From JBDSKH01 sp050245915 (GTDB lineage Bacteria > Actinomycetota > Actinomycetes > Actinomycetales > Microbacteriaceae), in contig JBFWWZ010000074.1 of assembly GCA_050245915.1 (NCBI GenBank), forward strand, positions 1 through 8,515: a stretch of DNA of 8,515 nt, given 5' to 3'. The notes under the pieces are model-generated. The model was not told where the DNA came from. It saw nothing but the letters and a program-made list of their open reading frames with translations, and ran no database searches. Positions 1 to 5,257 of the stretch are shown here, one piece after another. The translations under genes and the position numbers were made by a program. The first letter of the stretch is position 1; each line of letters begins with the position of its first letter.

Positions 1-54
1 ATTGTGAGTGTTGGCGCTCTGTGACGGTGTTTTTTGGCGCTGAGTGGCGGTTGT
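1..54. repeat. Direct repeats downstream of the ATPase gene, possible inner part of the transposon's left end
   Basis: This stretch holds no gene start. It carries two direct copies of TTGGCGCT at 11-18 and 34-41, each preceded at a short distance by GTG. Mu/Tn7/Tn402-type elements carry several short transposase-binding repeats inside each terminus, so these could be such sites. Alternatively they are simply the 3' flank of the ATPase gene. No terminal TGT repeat matching the putative right end is visible, so the real left terminus, if intact, lies upstream of the window. Confidence 0.3.
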
Positions 55-867
55 TTAGGTGCCGATGACGAGAGTGCTGGCGGCGGCTTCGATGACGTCG
101 TCGGTGATGGTTTCGAGTTCGTTGATTTTGAGGACTCGTGCGATCTGTGGGAAGAGGCGTTCGAGGAGTCGGAAGTTGCCGCGGGTGATGCGTTCGATCG
201 CGGCGATTGCTTGCGCGTCGGTGAAGTCGTCGGGGTCGAGGGTGCGGCCCAGGCGTTTCCAGTGGCGGGTGAGGACGAAGAGGAGTTCGTCTCGGCCGAG
301 GTTGCGGTAGCGGTGGGAGAAGCCGAGCCGGCTGTAGAGCTGGGGGTAGTGGCGGAAGCGTTGGTCGATGCCGGGCATGCCGATGAGGATGATCGCGATG
401 TGTTCTCGGTCGTGGCGGTCACGGAGCACTTCAAGGGTTGTGGCGTTGAGCCGTTCTGCTTCGTCGATGATGAGCAGCTCCACGTTCTTGCGCAGGTCGG
501 AACGCACGACGGGATCGGTGACCTTCCCGGCCGCCCGTAGGTGTTCGTCGATGCAGATCCCCAGGCGGGTCTGCATGTGGTCGATCTCACGGATGAGCTG
601 GGCGGGTTTGGGGAGCACGGGTGGCGTGTAGAACAGGGTGCGCGAACGGTGCGCGGCGGCGTAATGCTCGGTGTCTGTATCGGTGCGGGATCCCCAGTCG
701 GTGATGAAGGGTTCGATGCTGTCCCAGCGGGCGTAGCGGCGGCCGGATTGGGTCTTGCCGACCCCGGCATCACCGTGGCAGATTCCGATGGTTCGTTCCT
801 TGCGGACGGCGTTGGCGAACTCGGTGAAGCGGCGGTGTTCTTTCGTGATGATGAAGTCTCGGCTCAT
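55..867 (-). CDS. TniB/IstB-like AAA+ ATPase, transposition helper
   Basis: This 270-residue ATPase probably plays the MuB/TniB/TnsC role: it binds DNA with ATP and directs the transposase to a target. A Walker A motif GDAGVGKT lies at residues 32-39. Walker B is LLIIDEAERL at 131-140, with D135 and E136 as likely Mg-binding and catalytic residues. A sensor-1-like strand IILIGMPG follows near 159-166, then a helical lid rich in arginine. Length and motif order fit the TniB family. Its ATG start overlaps the transposase stop as ATGA, so translation is probably coupled. It is the last visible gene of the resolvase-transposase-ATPase operon. No TniQ-like partner is visible; one could lie beyond the left edge. 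Assignment to the transposition-helper class is firm; the exact family name is inferred. Confidence 0.88.
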   Translation of the reverse strand: MSRDFIITKEHRRFTEFANAVRKERTIGICHGDAGVGKTQSGRRYARWDSIEPFITDWGSRTDTDTEHYAAAHRSRTLFYTPPVLPKPAQLIREIDHMQTRLGICIDEHLRAAGKVTDPVVRSDLRKNVELLIIDEAERLNATTLEVLRDRHDREHIAIILIGMPGIDQRFRHYPQLYSRLGFSHRYRNLGRDELLFVLTRHWKRLGRTLDPDDFTDAQAIAAIERITRGNFRLLERLFPQIARVLKINELETITDDVIEAAASTLVIGT

Positions 868-2252
868 GGCTCATCCTCTTCGTAAGTGCGCAATTTCACC
901 CGTCGCACGGGGGCCGGATCGCCGTGTGGCTCTTCGCGCGCAGCGGTGCGGGGGATGCGGTCATTGATGTCTTTACGCAGGTTCCGGCGGCGCGCACGGC
1001 GCGCAGCCTCGATGTCTCGGAGGCTGAGTCTCTGGTTGGGGTGTGCTTCGTCGACGGCGACGCAGACGTAGGTGTCGTGGTCGTAGACACGGATCTCGGA
1101 GAGGTCACGCGGGTCGTATCGGATGGTGATGCTGTGCCCGACGAACGGTGCCAGGGTCGGGGCGAGGTAGCGCTGGCCTTGGAAGTGGATGCCGTCTCGT
1201 TGCACGATGCGGTTCTTCGGCACCGTGAGAAGGAGCCCGTCGAGCTGGTCGAGACTGTCCGGCATGCGCGGCAACCAGCCCTCACCAATCCATGCTGTCT
1301 TTGGGCTCATGCCGATCTCACGGTGTGTGCGCTCGTTGTATGTCGCGATGAAATCGCCGATCGCCTGATCGAGGTCTGCGAGCGTGAGATGCGGTTCCGG
1401 TGAGCGTGATCCGGGCGCGAGATGGCCGGGCAGCCGGGTGAGGAGTTCGGTGTTGACGGTGCCGAAGAAGCGTTCGATCTTCCCACGCCCTTGTGGCCTG
1501 CCGACCGTGGAATTGACCAGCCGGATCTTCAGCGCGACGGCCGTGTATTCCAGGTGGTGGCTAGTGAAGTCGCTGCCGTGGTCGACGTGAAGGACATCCG
1601 GCAGTCCGCACATGGCCCAGGCGGGGTCGCTCTTGCGCCAGATCGCTTGCCGCAGCGCGAGGGCGGTGTTCATCGCCGACGGTGCCCCCGTGAACACGGT
1701 GTACCCGCAGACCGCCCGCGAATAGTCATCGAGGATCACCGTCAGCCATGGCCGCTCCGGCTTCCCGTTCGCCCCTCGGATGAGGATGTCAAGTTCAGTG
1801 TGATCGGCCTGCCACGTCGCGTTCGGACGTTCCGCCCGCCGGCGGAATACCAGTTCGTGTTTATCCCGATACGACGCCGGCCCTTCCAACGCGAGCGTCA
1901 CCAGTGCCGGGTCCAGGCCCTGCACGATCGAGCGAACCGCAGAGTAGCTCGGTTGCGCGATGCCGCCTCGCTCAGCTTCGGCGCAGGCGAGGCGGTGCAG
2001 TGTCGCGATCGATGGCCGTGGCCGGGTGAGCGCCAACCTCTCAATGAACACCACCAGCTCCGGCGCCGTGCGTCGCGTTCCGCGATCGGCCCGCACGCCA
2101 GTGCGGAGCGCGTCGATGCCGCCGGCGCGGTAGGCCTTCTTCCACCGTTGCAGGGTCCGTAGGCCGACGTCGGTCTCCTGCGCCAGCACGGTCAGCGGGA
2201 TCGCGTCCTCAACGTGGAGCCGCAGTATCCGCCACCGCGCCAGCGCATCCAT
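864..2252 (-). CDS. DDE transposase with rve and Mu C-terminal domains (TniA-like)
   Basis: This is the strand-cutting and joining enzyme of the element, 462 residues from the ATG at 2252. An N-terminal helix-turn-helix (about residues 15-45, ending in LRTLQRWKKAYR) should bind the transposon ends. The RNase H-like core supplies D150 (in WQADHTELD), D224 (in HVDHGSDF) and E260 (in GRGKIERFFG). The last two are separated by exactly 35 residues, the classic DD35E spacing. A Mu-type beta-barrel domain follows at about 300-380. The ATG is one base after the resolvase stop (TGACATG). An upstream in-frame TTG at 2270 would add six residues and overlap the resolvase gene. Neither start has a clear Shine-Dalgarno, which suggests translational coupling to the resolvase. 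All catalytic residues are present and the frame is open, so the gene looks functional. Confidence 0.9.
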   Translation of the reverse strand: MDALARWRILRLHVEDAIPLTVLAQETDVGLRTLQRWKKAYRAGGIDALRTGVRADRGTRRTAPELVVFIERLALTRPRPSIATLHRLACAEAERGGIAQPSYSAVRSIVQGLDPALVTLALEGPASYRDKHELVFRRRAERPNATWQADHTELDILIRGANGKPERPWLTVILDDYSRAVCGYTVFTGAPSAMNTALALRQAIWRKSDPAWAMCGLPDVLHVDHGSDFTSHHLEYTAVALKIRLVNSTVGRPQGRGKIERFFGTVNTELLTRLPGHLAPGSRSPEPHLTLADLDQAIGDFIATYNERTHREIGMSPKTAWIGEGWLPRMPDSLDQLDGLLLTVPKNRIVQRDGIHFQGQRYLAPTLAPFVGHSITIRYDPRDLSEIRVYDHDTYVCVAVDEAHPNQRLSLRDIEAARRARRRNLRKDINDRIPRTAAREEPHGDPAPVRRVKLRTYEEDEP

Positions 2253-2253
2253 G

Positions 2254-2856
2254 TCACACCGGCTCAGCAACCGGCACCGACGCGTCGGCGACGCGTTGGT
2301 GCCGGTACAGGGTCGCCCGCGACCAGCCCACCAACCGTGCCGCGTCCCCCGCGGTACGGCCCTTCGCGCGCGCGTCGCGCACGATCGCCAGCTTCTCTTC
2401 GACGACAGCTGGGTTCACCGGCGGCCGGCCGAACTTCGTCCCGTTCAACTTGGCCGCGGCGATCCCGGCGTTCACTCGTTCAGTGATCAGTTCCCGCTCG
2501 TACTCGGCCAGTGTCGCGAGCATCCCGAGCATCATCCGCCCCGATGAGGTCTCGGGGTCGATCCCGTCGGAGATGGAACGCACCTTCACGCCGCGTTCGC
2601 GCAACAGGTTCACGGTGTTCAACACGTCGATCAGCGACCTGCCGAGCCGGTCGATGCGCCAGACCACCACCGTGTCGCCACCGTCCGCGTAGTCGAGGAG
2701 CTTCTTCATCCCGGGGCGTGTGATCGCGGTCCGTGCCCCGGATGTCACATCGGAGAACACGTCCCGCGGCTCGACGCCTGCCGCCGTCAACGCGTCGAGT
2801 TGGAGGCGCGCATCCTGGCTGACCGTGCTCACCCGCGTGTATCCCAGCGATCTCAT
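2254..2856 (-). CDS. Serine recombinase (Tn3/Hin-type resolvase)
   Basis: The protein has 200 residues from the ATG at 2856, the usual resolvase size. The nucleophile is Ser10 in GYTRVSTVSQD. The conserved DRLGR motif follows at residues 69-73, with R70 and R73 in the positions of active-site arginines. The long E helix follows, ending near YERELITERVNAG. A C-terminal helix-turn-helix (about 160-185, ending in GWSRATLYRH) should bind the res subsites. The reading frame is open up to 2970, but the upstream 38 codons (cysteine-rich, not resolvase-like) are probably not translated, because MRSLGYTRVS is the typical N-terminus. A GGTGGG lies just before the chosen ATG. It is the first gene of the transposition operon; it would resolve cointegrates formed by replicative transposition, as TniR does in Tn5053. 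A large inverted repeat overlaps its 3' end. Confidence 0.9.
   Translation of the reverse strand: MRSLGYTRVSTVSQDARLQLDALTAAGVEPRDVFSDVTSGARTAITRPGMKKLLDYADGGDTVVVWRIDRLGRSLIDVLNTVNLLRERGVKVRSISDGIDPETSSGRMMLGMLATLAEYERELITERVNAGIAAAKLNGTKFGRPPVNPAVVEEKLAIVRDARAKGRTAGDAARLVGWSRATLYRHQRVADASVPVAEPV
2270..2306 (-). promoter_or_regulatory. 17-bp-arm inverted repeat at the resolvase-transposase junction
   Basis: ACCGGCACCGACGCGTC (2270-2286) and GACGCGTTGGTGCCGGT (2290-2306) are inverted copies that match at 16 of 17 positions around a 3-nt loop. In the minus-strand mRNA this gives a very stable hairpin with one C-A mismatch. It lies within the last resolvase codons. The stem ends exactly where the possible TTG start of the transposase begins, 17 nt before its ATG. 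No T-run follows, so it is not a typical terminator. A role in limiting or coupling transposase translation is inferred. Confidence 0.55.
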
Positions 2857-3048
2857 CCCACCAGTCTGGCTCGAAAACCCCCAGTCGTCCATTACCCGAG
2901 ACGAATTGCAGCAAGACAAGTTAATGAGACAGCTTGGCGGCCCGAACGACGCGACCGGCGCCCCACGCACGCGACAGAGAACTGGTGTCTCATTCAGCTA
3001 TAGGTTTACGAGACGTCAAGCTCATGCGTCGACCGCTTGGGAAACGCG
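2857..3048. other. Intergenic junction between transposon and downstream DNA
   Basis: No convincing gene lies here. Apart from the GTCTC cluster, 2932-2985 is GC-rich sequence without a recognisable motif. The minus strand holds a weak promoter-like pair for the resolvase operon: TTGTCT around 2917-2912, with TAATGG or GGTAAT about 17-19 bp further on. It is too weak to call as a separate promoter. Confidence 0.4.
2898..3015. repeat. Cluster of GTCTC/GTCTT motifs: probable right transposon end and/or res site
   Basis: The region upstream of the resolvase holds GAGAC at 2898-2902, AAGAC at 2913-2917, GAGAC at 2926-2930, GTCTC at 2987-2991 and GAGAC at 3010-3014. The first three, read on the minus strand, are spaced about 13-15 bp and each is followed by an A-rich step. 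TGTCTCATT occurs as an inverted pair (2931 to 2923 on the minus strand, 2986 to 2994 on the plus strand). Mu/Tn7/Tn402-type termini start with TGT and carry repeated binding sites, so 2931 is a candidate outer end (minus-strand reading TGTCTCATTAACTTGTC). Res subsites for the resolvase would also be expected here, and the motifs would overlap its promoter. The motifs are seen; the function is inferred. Confidence 0.5.
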
Positions 3049-3582
3049 ATGATGAATATCGCGCCGGTGATCGCACAGCAGGCTGCCCGCCAGCCGGGCA
3101 CCCCGTCTGAGGTGCGCACTGATGCGCACCTATCAGCTGAATCATGGTCGGCATATAGCCGTTTGGTCGTTATTGCTATAATTACAGACTGGTGCGGGGC
3201 GCTGTGCGTCCTTCGCTACGCGCGATCGGGTCTCGATGACATCCTGACCAAGCTGCTGAGCTTCGACGGCGCCATGTCCGCGGCCCTCGTCGACAGCGAG
3301 ACCGGCATGATCCTCGGCAAGGCCGGCACCGGCATCGACATGGACCTCGCCGCCGCCGGCGCATCCGTGATCCTGCGCGCACGTCTCGCCAGCATCAAGG
3401 CTCTCGGCAGCGACGAGCGCATCGACGATGTGCTGATCTCGCTCTCCAGCCAGGTGCAGATCATCCACCCGCTGCCCAGCAACCCGTCGATATTCACGTA
3501 CCTCATCGGCGACAAGTCGAAGTCGAGCCTCGCGATGGCGCGGTACAAGGCAGCCGAAGCGGATCTGCAGATCCAGCTGTAA
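3049..3582 (+). CDS. Roadblock/LC7-domain protein with an anomalous 5' extension
   Basis: The family part begins at LDDILTKLLSFDGAMSAALVDSETG (from 3232) and runs about 117 residues to the stop, which is about the full size of bacterial roadblock/LC7 proteins. These small alpha-beta proteins dimerise and act as partners or GAP-like regulators of MglA-type GTPases. The open frame extends upstream to ATGATG at 3049/3052 (TTG at 3037), adding about 61 residues that do not resemble the family. From about 3130 that extension uses codons such as CTA, TCA, ATA, TTG and TAT that are rare in the neighbours. No ATG, GTG or TTG lies in frame between 3166 and 3231, and the next ATG (3274) would cut into the domain. 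The native start therefore seems to have been lost, most simply by the rearrangement next to the transposon. Whether a functional protein is made is uncertain. The domain call is secure; the start is not. Confidence 0.7.
   Translation: MMNIAPVIAQQAARQPGTPSEVRTDAHLSAESWSAYSRLVVIAIITDWCGALCVLRYARSGLDDILTKLLSFDGAMSAALVDSETGMILGKAGTGIDMDLAAAGASVILRARLASIKALGSDERIDDVLISLSSQVQIIHPLPSNPSIFTYLIGDKSKSSLAMARYKAAEADLQIQL
3111..3130 (+). promoter_or_regulatory. Perfect 8-bp-arm inverted repeat upstream of the -10 box
   Basis: GGTGCGCA at 3111-3118 and TGCGCACC at 3123-3130 form a perfect dyad around CTGA. Flanking CTGA (3107-3110) and TCAG (3133-3136) could extend the stem past a 2-nt bulge. No T-run follows. 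Its position 44 bp before a consensus -10 suggests an operator, but a stray hairpin or relic of the transposon junction is equally possible. A smaller dyad (TGCCCG 3084-3089, CGGGCA 3095-3100) lies just upstream. Confidence 0.4.
3174..3182 (+). promoter_or_regulatory. Consensus extended -10 promoter element
   Basis: TGCTATAAT is a perfect extended -10 (TGn plus TATAAT), rare by chance in DNA this GC-rich. No good -35 lies 16-18 bp upstream, which extended -10 promoters can tolerate. Transcription would begin near 3189 and run into the roadblock-GTPase genes. It sits inside the open frame of the first roadblock gene, which supports the idea that the upstream part of that frame is not coding. 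Confidence 0.5.
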
Positions 3583-3596
3583 AGGGAAAGAACACC

Positions 3597-4250
3597 ATGA
3601 GCATCGACGTCGAGCAGGTGGCCGCAGTGCCGGCACCGCCGGAGGCGTTCCCCGAGATCATCGGGTGGACCCAGGCGTGCATGGCCGTGCGCTCCGTGCT
3701 GTCGCTCAACACCCCCGTGCATCTGCGGATGTACATCCAGGGGCACGAGCCGCTGCTGATCGACTTCCGGCACCACGCGTTCTCCTGGTCGACGCCCCTC
3801 GAGCAGTTCCCGGTGGATGCCGTGCACACCGGGCTGGAGACGGTGCCGACCGGCCCCGACGCTCCGCCGTTCTTCGAACTGCCGGGACAGAACCTCGACG
3901 AGCTGCTCTGGGAGATGGGCATGCACTCGTTCGACGGCGGCCCCGCATTCTGGATGACACCGGGCGAGCGCTACCACCTCACCCGCTGGCCGAACCTCAA
4001 CCACCACTCGCACGACCTGCGCCAGGTGCAGATGATCGCCGTGCTCGGCAACGGGTACGCGAGCCCTGCGGAGCTCGCCGCCTTCGCCGGCGTCGAGCTG
4101 CACGAGGCGCAGCGGCTGATCAACGCGCTCAGCCTCATGCGGATCCTGGTGCGCTCGGCGGCGGCTCCCGCACCCGAGGTGGCGCCCCCGACGGCTGCGC
4201 AGAAGAAGCAGAGCCTGTTCGCGCGTCTCCGCAAGCGGATCGGTCGCTGA
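3597..4250 (+). CDS. Uncharacterised 217-aa partner protein of the GTPase/roadblock module, winged-helix-like region
   Basis: I do not recognise a named family. An AAGGGAAAG Shine-Dalgarno precedes the ATG, 14 nt after the first roadblock stop. Residues 1-60 are a mixed alpha-beta segment (IIGWTQACMAVRSVLSLNTP, then HLRMYIQGHEPLLIDF). Residues 98-135 include ELLWEMGMHSF and a tryptophan-rich stretch ending HLTRWPNLN. Residues 141-186 read like a winged helix (RQVQMIAVLGNGYASPAELAAFAG, then a recognition-helix-like EAQRLINALSLMRIL). An Ala/Pro linker (187-199) leads to a basic, amphipathic tail, KKQSLFARLRKRIGR. The position between roadblock and GTPase genes matches that of the DUF742 winged-helix protein CvnC in Streptomyces conservons, so a GTPase effector or adaptor role is plausible. 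No signal peptide or membrane segment is seen. Confidence 0.8.
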   Translation: MSIDVEQVAAVPAPPEAFPEIIGWTQACMAVRSVLSLNTPVHLRMYIQGHEPLLIDFRHHAFSWSTPLEQFPVDAVHTGLETVPTGPDAPPFFELPGQNLDELLWEMGMHSFDGGPAFWMTPGERYHLTRWPNLNHHSHDLRQVQMIAVLGNGYASPAELAAFAGVELHEAQRLINALSLMRILVRSAAAPAPEVAPPTAAQKKQSLFARLRKRIGR

Positions 4251-4254
4251 CCGC

Positions 4255-4821
4255 ATGGCCGAGCACGTCATCCTGTTCACCGGACCGATGGGGGCAGGCA
4301 AGACCACCGCGATCCGGAGCCTGAGCGAGATCGAGGTCGTGTCGACCGAGGCCGGCAACTCGGAGCGGCACATCGTCGACAAGGCGACCACGACGGTCGC
4401 CCTGGACTACGGCGAGATCGTCATCGGCTCCGACGACAAGGTGCGCCTGTACGGCATCCCGGGTCAGAAGCGCTTCAACTTCATGTGGACCATCCTGAAG
4501 AAGCGCGCCAAAGGCATGGTGCTGCTGGTCAACACGGATGCGCCCGACCCGATCGGCGAGCTGACGTTCTTCCTCGAGGAGTTCCGTGAACTGTACGACC
4601 GCGGCGGCGTCGTGGTCGGTGTCACGCGCTCGGATGTGCTCGACGGACCCAGCCTGGATGACTTCCACGAGGCGCTGGAGCGCACGAATCCCGGCCTCGT
4701 CATCCCCGTGTTCACGGTCGATCCGCGAGAGAGTTCTCAGATGCAGAACATGTTGCTCGCGCTGGTCGTCAACATCGAGATGCGCGCCGCGTTCGGCGCC
4801 GTTCCGGCGGTGGCGGGCTGA
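4255..4821 (+). CDS. MglA/COG2229-type small Ras-like GTPase
   Basis: This 188-residue cytoplasmic GTPase acts as a nucleotide-dependent switch. The P-loop is GPMGAGKT at residues 10-17, directly after the first beta strand. A switch-I threonine is available in TTTVALDYG (45-53). Switch II reads LYGIPGQKRF (65-74), where the Ras DxxGQ has become GxxGQ. That substitution is typical of the COG2229/CvnD-like group, which keeps PGQ. The G4 element is degenerate, VTRSD at 123-127 instead of NKxD, but keeps the base-contacting Asp. It starts 4 nt after the preceding stop, and its own stop overlaps the next start (TGATG), so the genes are translated as a unit. The two roadblock proteins are its likely regulators. 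What it controls cannot be read from the sequence. Confidence 0.85.
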   Translation: MAEHVILFTGPMGAGKTTAIRSLSEIEVVSTEAGNSERHIVDKATTTVALDYGEIVIGSDDKVRLYGIPGQKRFNFMWTILKKRAKGMVLLVNTDAPDPIGELTFFLEEFRELYDRGGVVVGVTRSDVLDGPSLDDFHEALERTNPGLVIPVFTVDPRESSQMQNMLLALVVNIEMRAAFGAVPAVAG

Positions 4822-5219
4822 TGGCCACCGGAACCGGGCTTCACACCAAACCGGCGGTGGTGAAGGCGGCGACCACGCTGCTCGCCGACATGAAGGGTGC
4901 GTCGAGTTCGCTCACCTATGCGGCCCTGCTGACCGACGACGGCTTCGACGTCGCGCGATACCCCGAGAAGACCAACGGCGAGCGCTTCGCCGGCATGGCG
5001 AGTTCGATGCAGGCACTCGGCGACGCCGTCACGCACGAGCTGAAGATCGGCGACAGCGAGTACATCATCATCGCGTCGGGCAAAGGTCACGTCGTGCAGC
5101 TACGGGTTCCGGGGCGCGAGCTGGTGCTGTCGGCGCTGTTCGACAACGACGCGACCGTCGGGCATGCGCTCGCGATCGCGCGGTCGTTCGCGCAGAAAGC
5201 CTCCGACCTGATCGGATGA
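4821..5219 (+). CDS. Roadblock/LC7-domain protein, second copy
   Basis: The protein has 132 residues and starts at the ATG overlapping the GTPase stop by one base. After a short N-terminal helix (PAVVKAATTLLADM) comes the roadblock fold: strand AALLTDDGFDVARYP, a long helix (ERFAGMASSMQALGDAVTHELK), strands SEYIIIASGKGHVVQLRVP and LVLSALFD, and a final helix to the C-terminus. It differs clearly from the first roadblock protein, so it is not a recent duplicate; the two could form a heterodimer or act on different states of the GTPase. It is the last gene of the module and is followed by a strong hairpin. Confidence 0.85.
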   Translation: MATGTGLHTKPAVVKAATTLLADMKGASSSLTYAALLTDDGFDVARYPEKTNGERFAGMASSMQALGDAVTHELKIGDSEYIIIASGKGHVVQLRVPGRELVLSALFDNDATVGHALAIARSFAQKASDLIG

Positions 5220-5226
5220 CCCCGGT

Positions 5227-5257
5227 CGCTGACGCGGAGCCGTAGGCCGCGTCAGCG
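5227..5257. terminator. Bidirectional terminator hairpin between convergent genes
   Basis: CGCTGACGCGG (5227-5237) and CCGCGTCAGCG (5247-5257) form a perfect 11-bp stem with a 9-nt loop. It begins eight bases after the second roadblock stop and includes the GntR stop codon from the other strand. There is no U-tract on either side, as is common in high-GC actinobacteria, so termination strength is uncertain. Confidence 0.65.

Noticed and set aside
34..540. Plus-strand open frames opposite the ATPase and transposase genes
   Set aside because: Acidic or arginine-rich low-complexity shadows; the minus-strand genes have clear Walker and DDE motifs.
2857..2970. Upstream extension of the resolvase frame by 38 codons
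   Set aside because: The added residues (Cys/Ser-rich) are unlike resolvase N-termini, which begin about ten residues before the catalytic Ser; the segment is better explained as the end/res region.
2898..3015. CRISPR array from the repeated GAGAC motifs
   Set aside because: The repeats are only 5-9 bp, of mixed orientation and irregular spacing, with no cas genes.
3204..3238. GTG at 3204 as the native start of the first roadblock gene
   Set aside because: It is out of frame and runs into a stop (TGA at 3237-3239) after eleven codons.
3216..4391. Long open frame on the minus strand (about 390 codons) across the GTPase module
   Set aside because: It lies opposite well-supported roadblock, partner and GTPase genes and is the antisense shadow of GC-rich codons; the translation has no recognisable domain.
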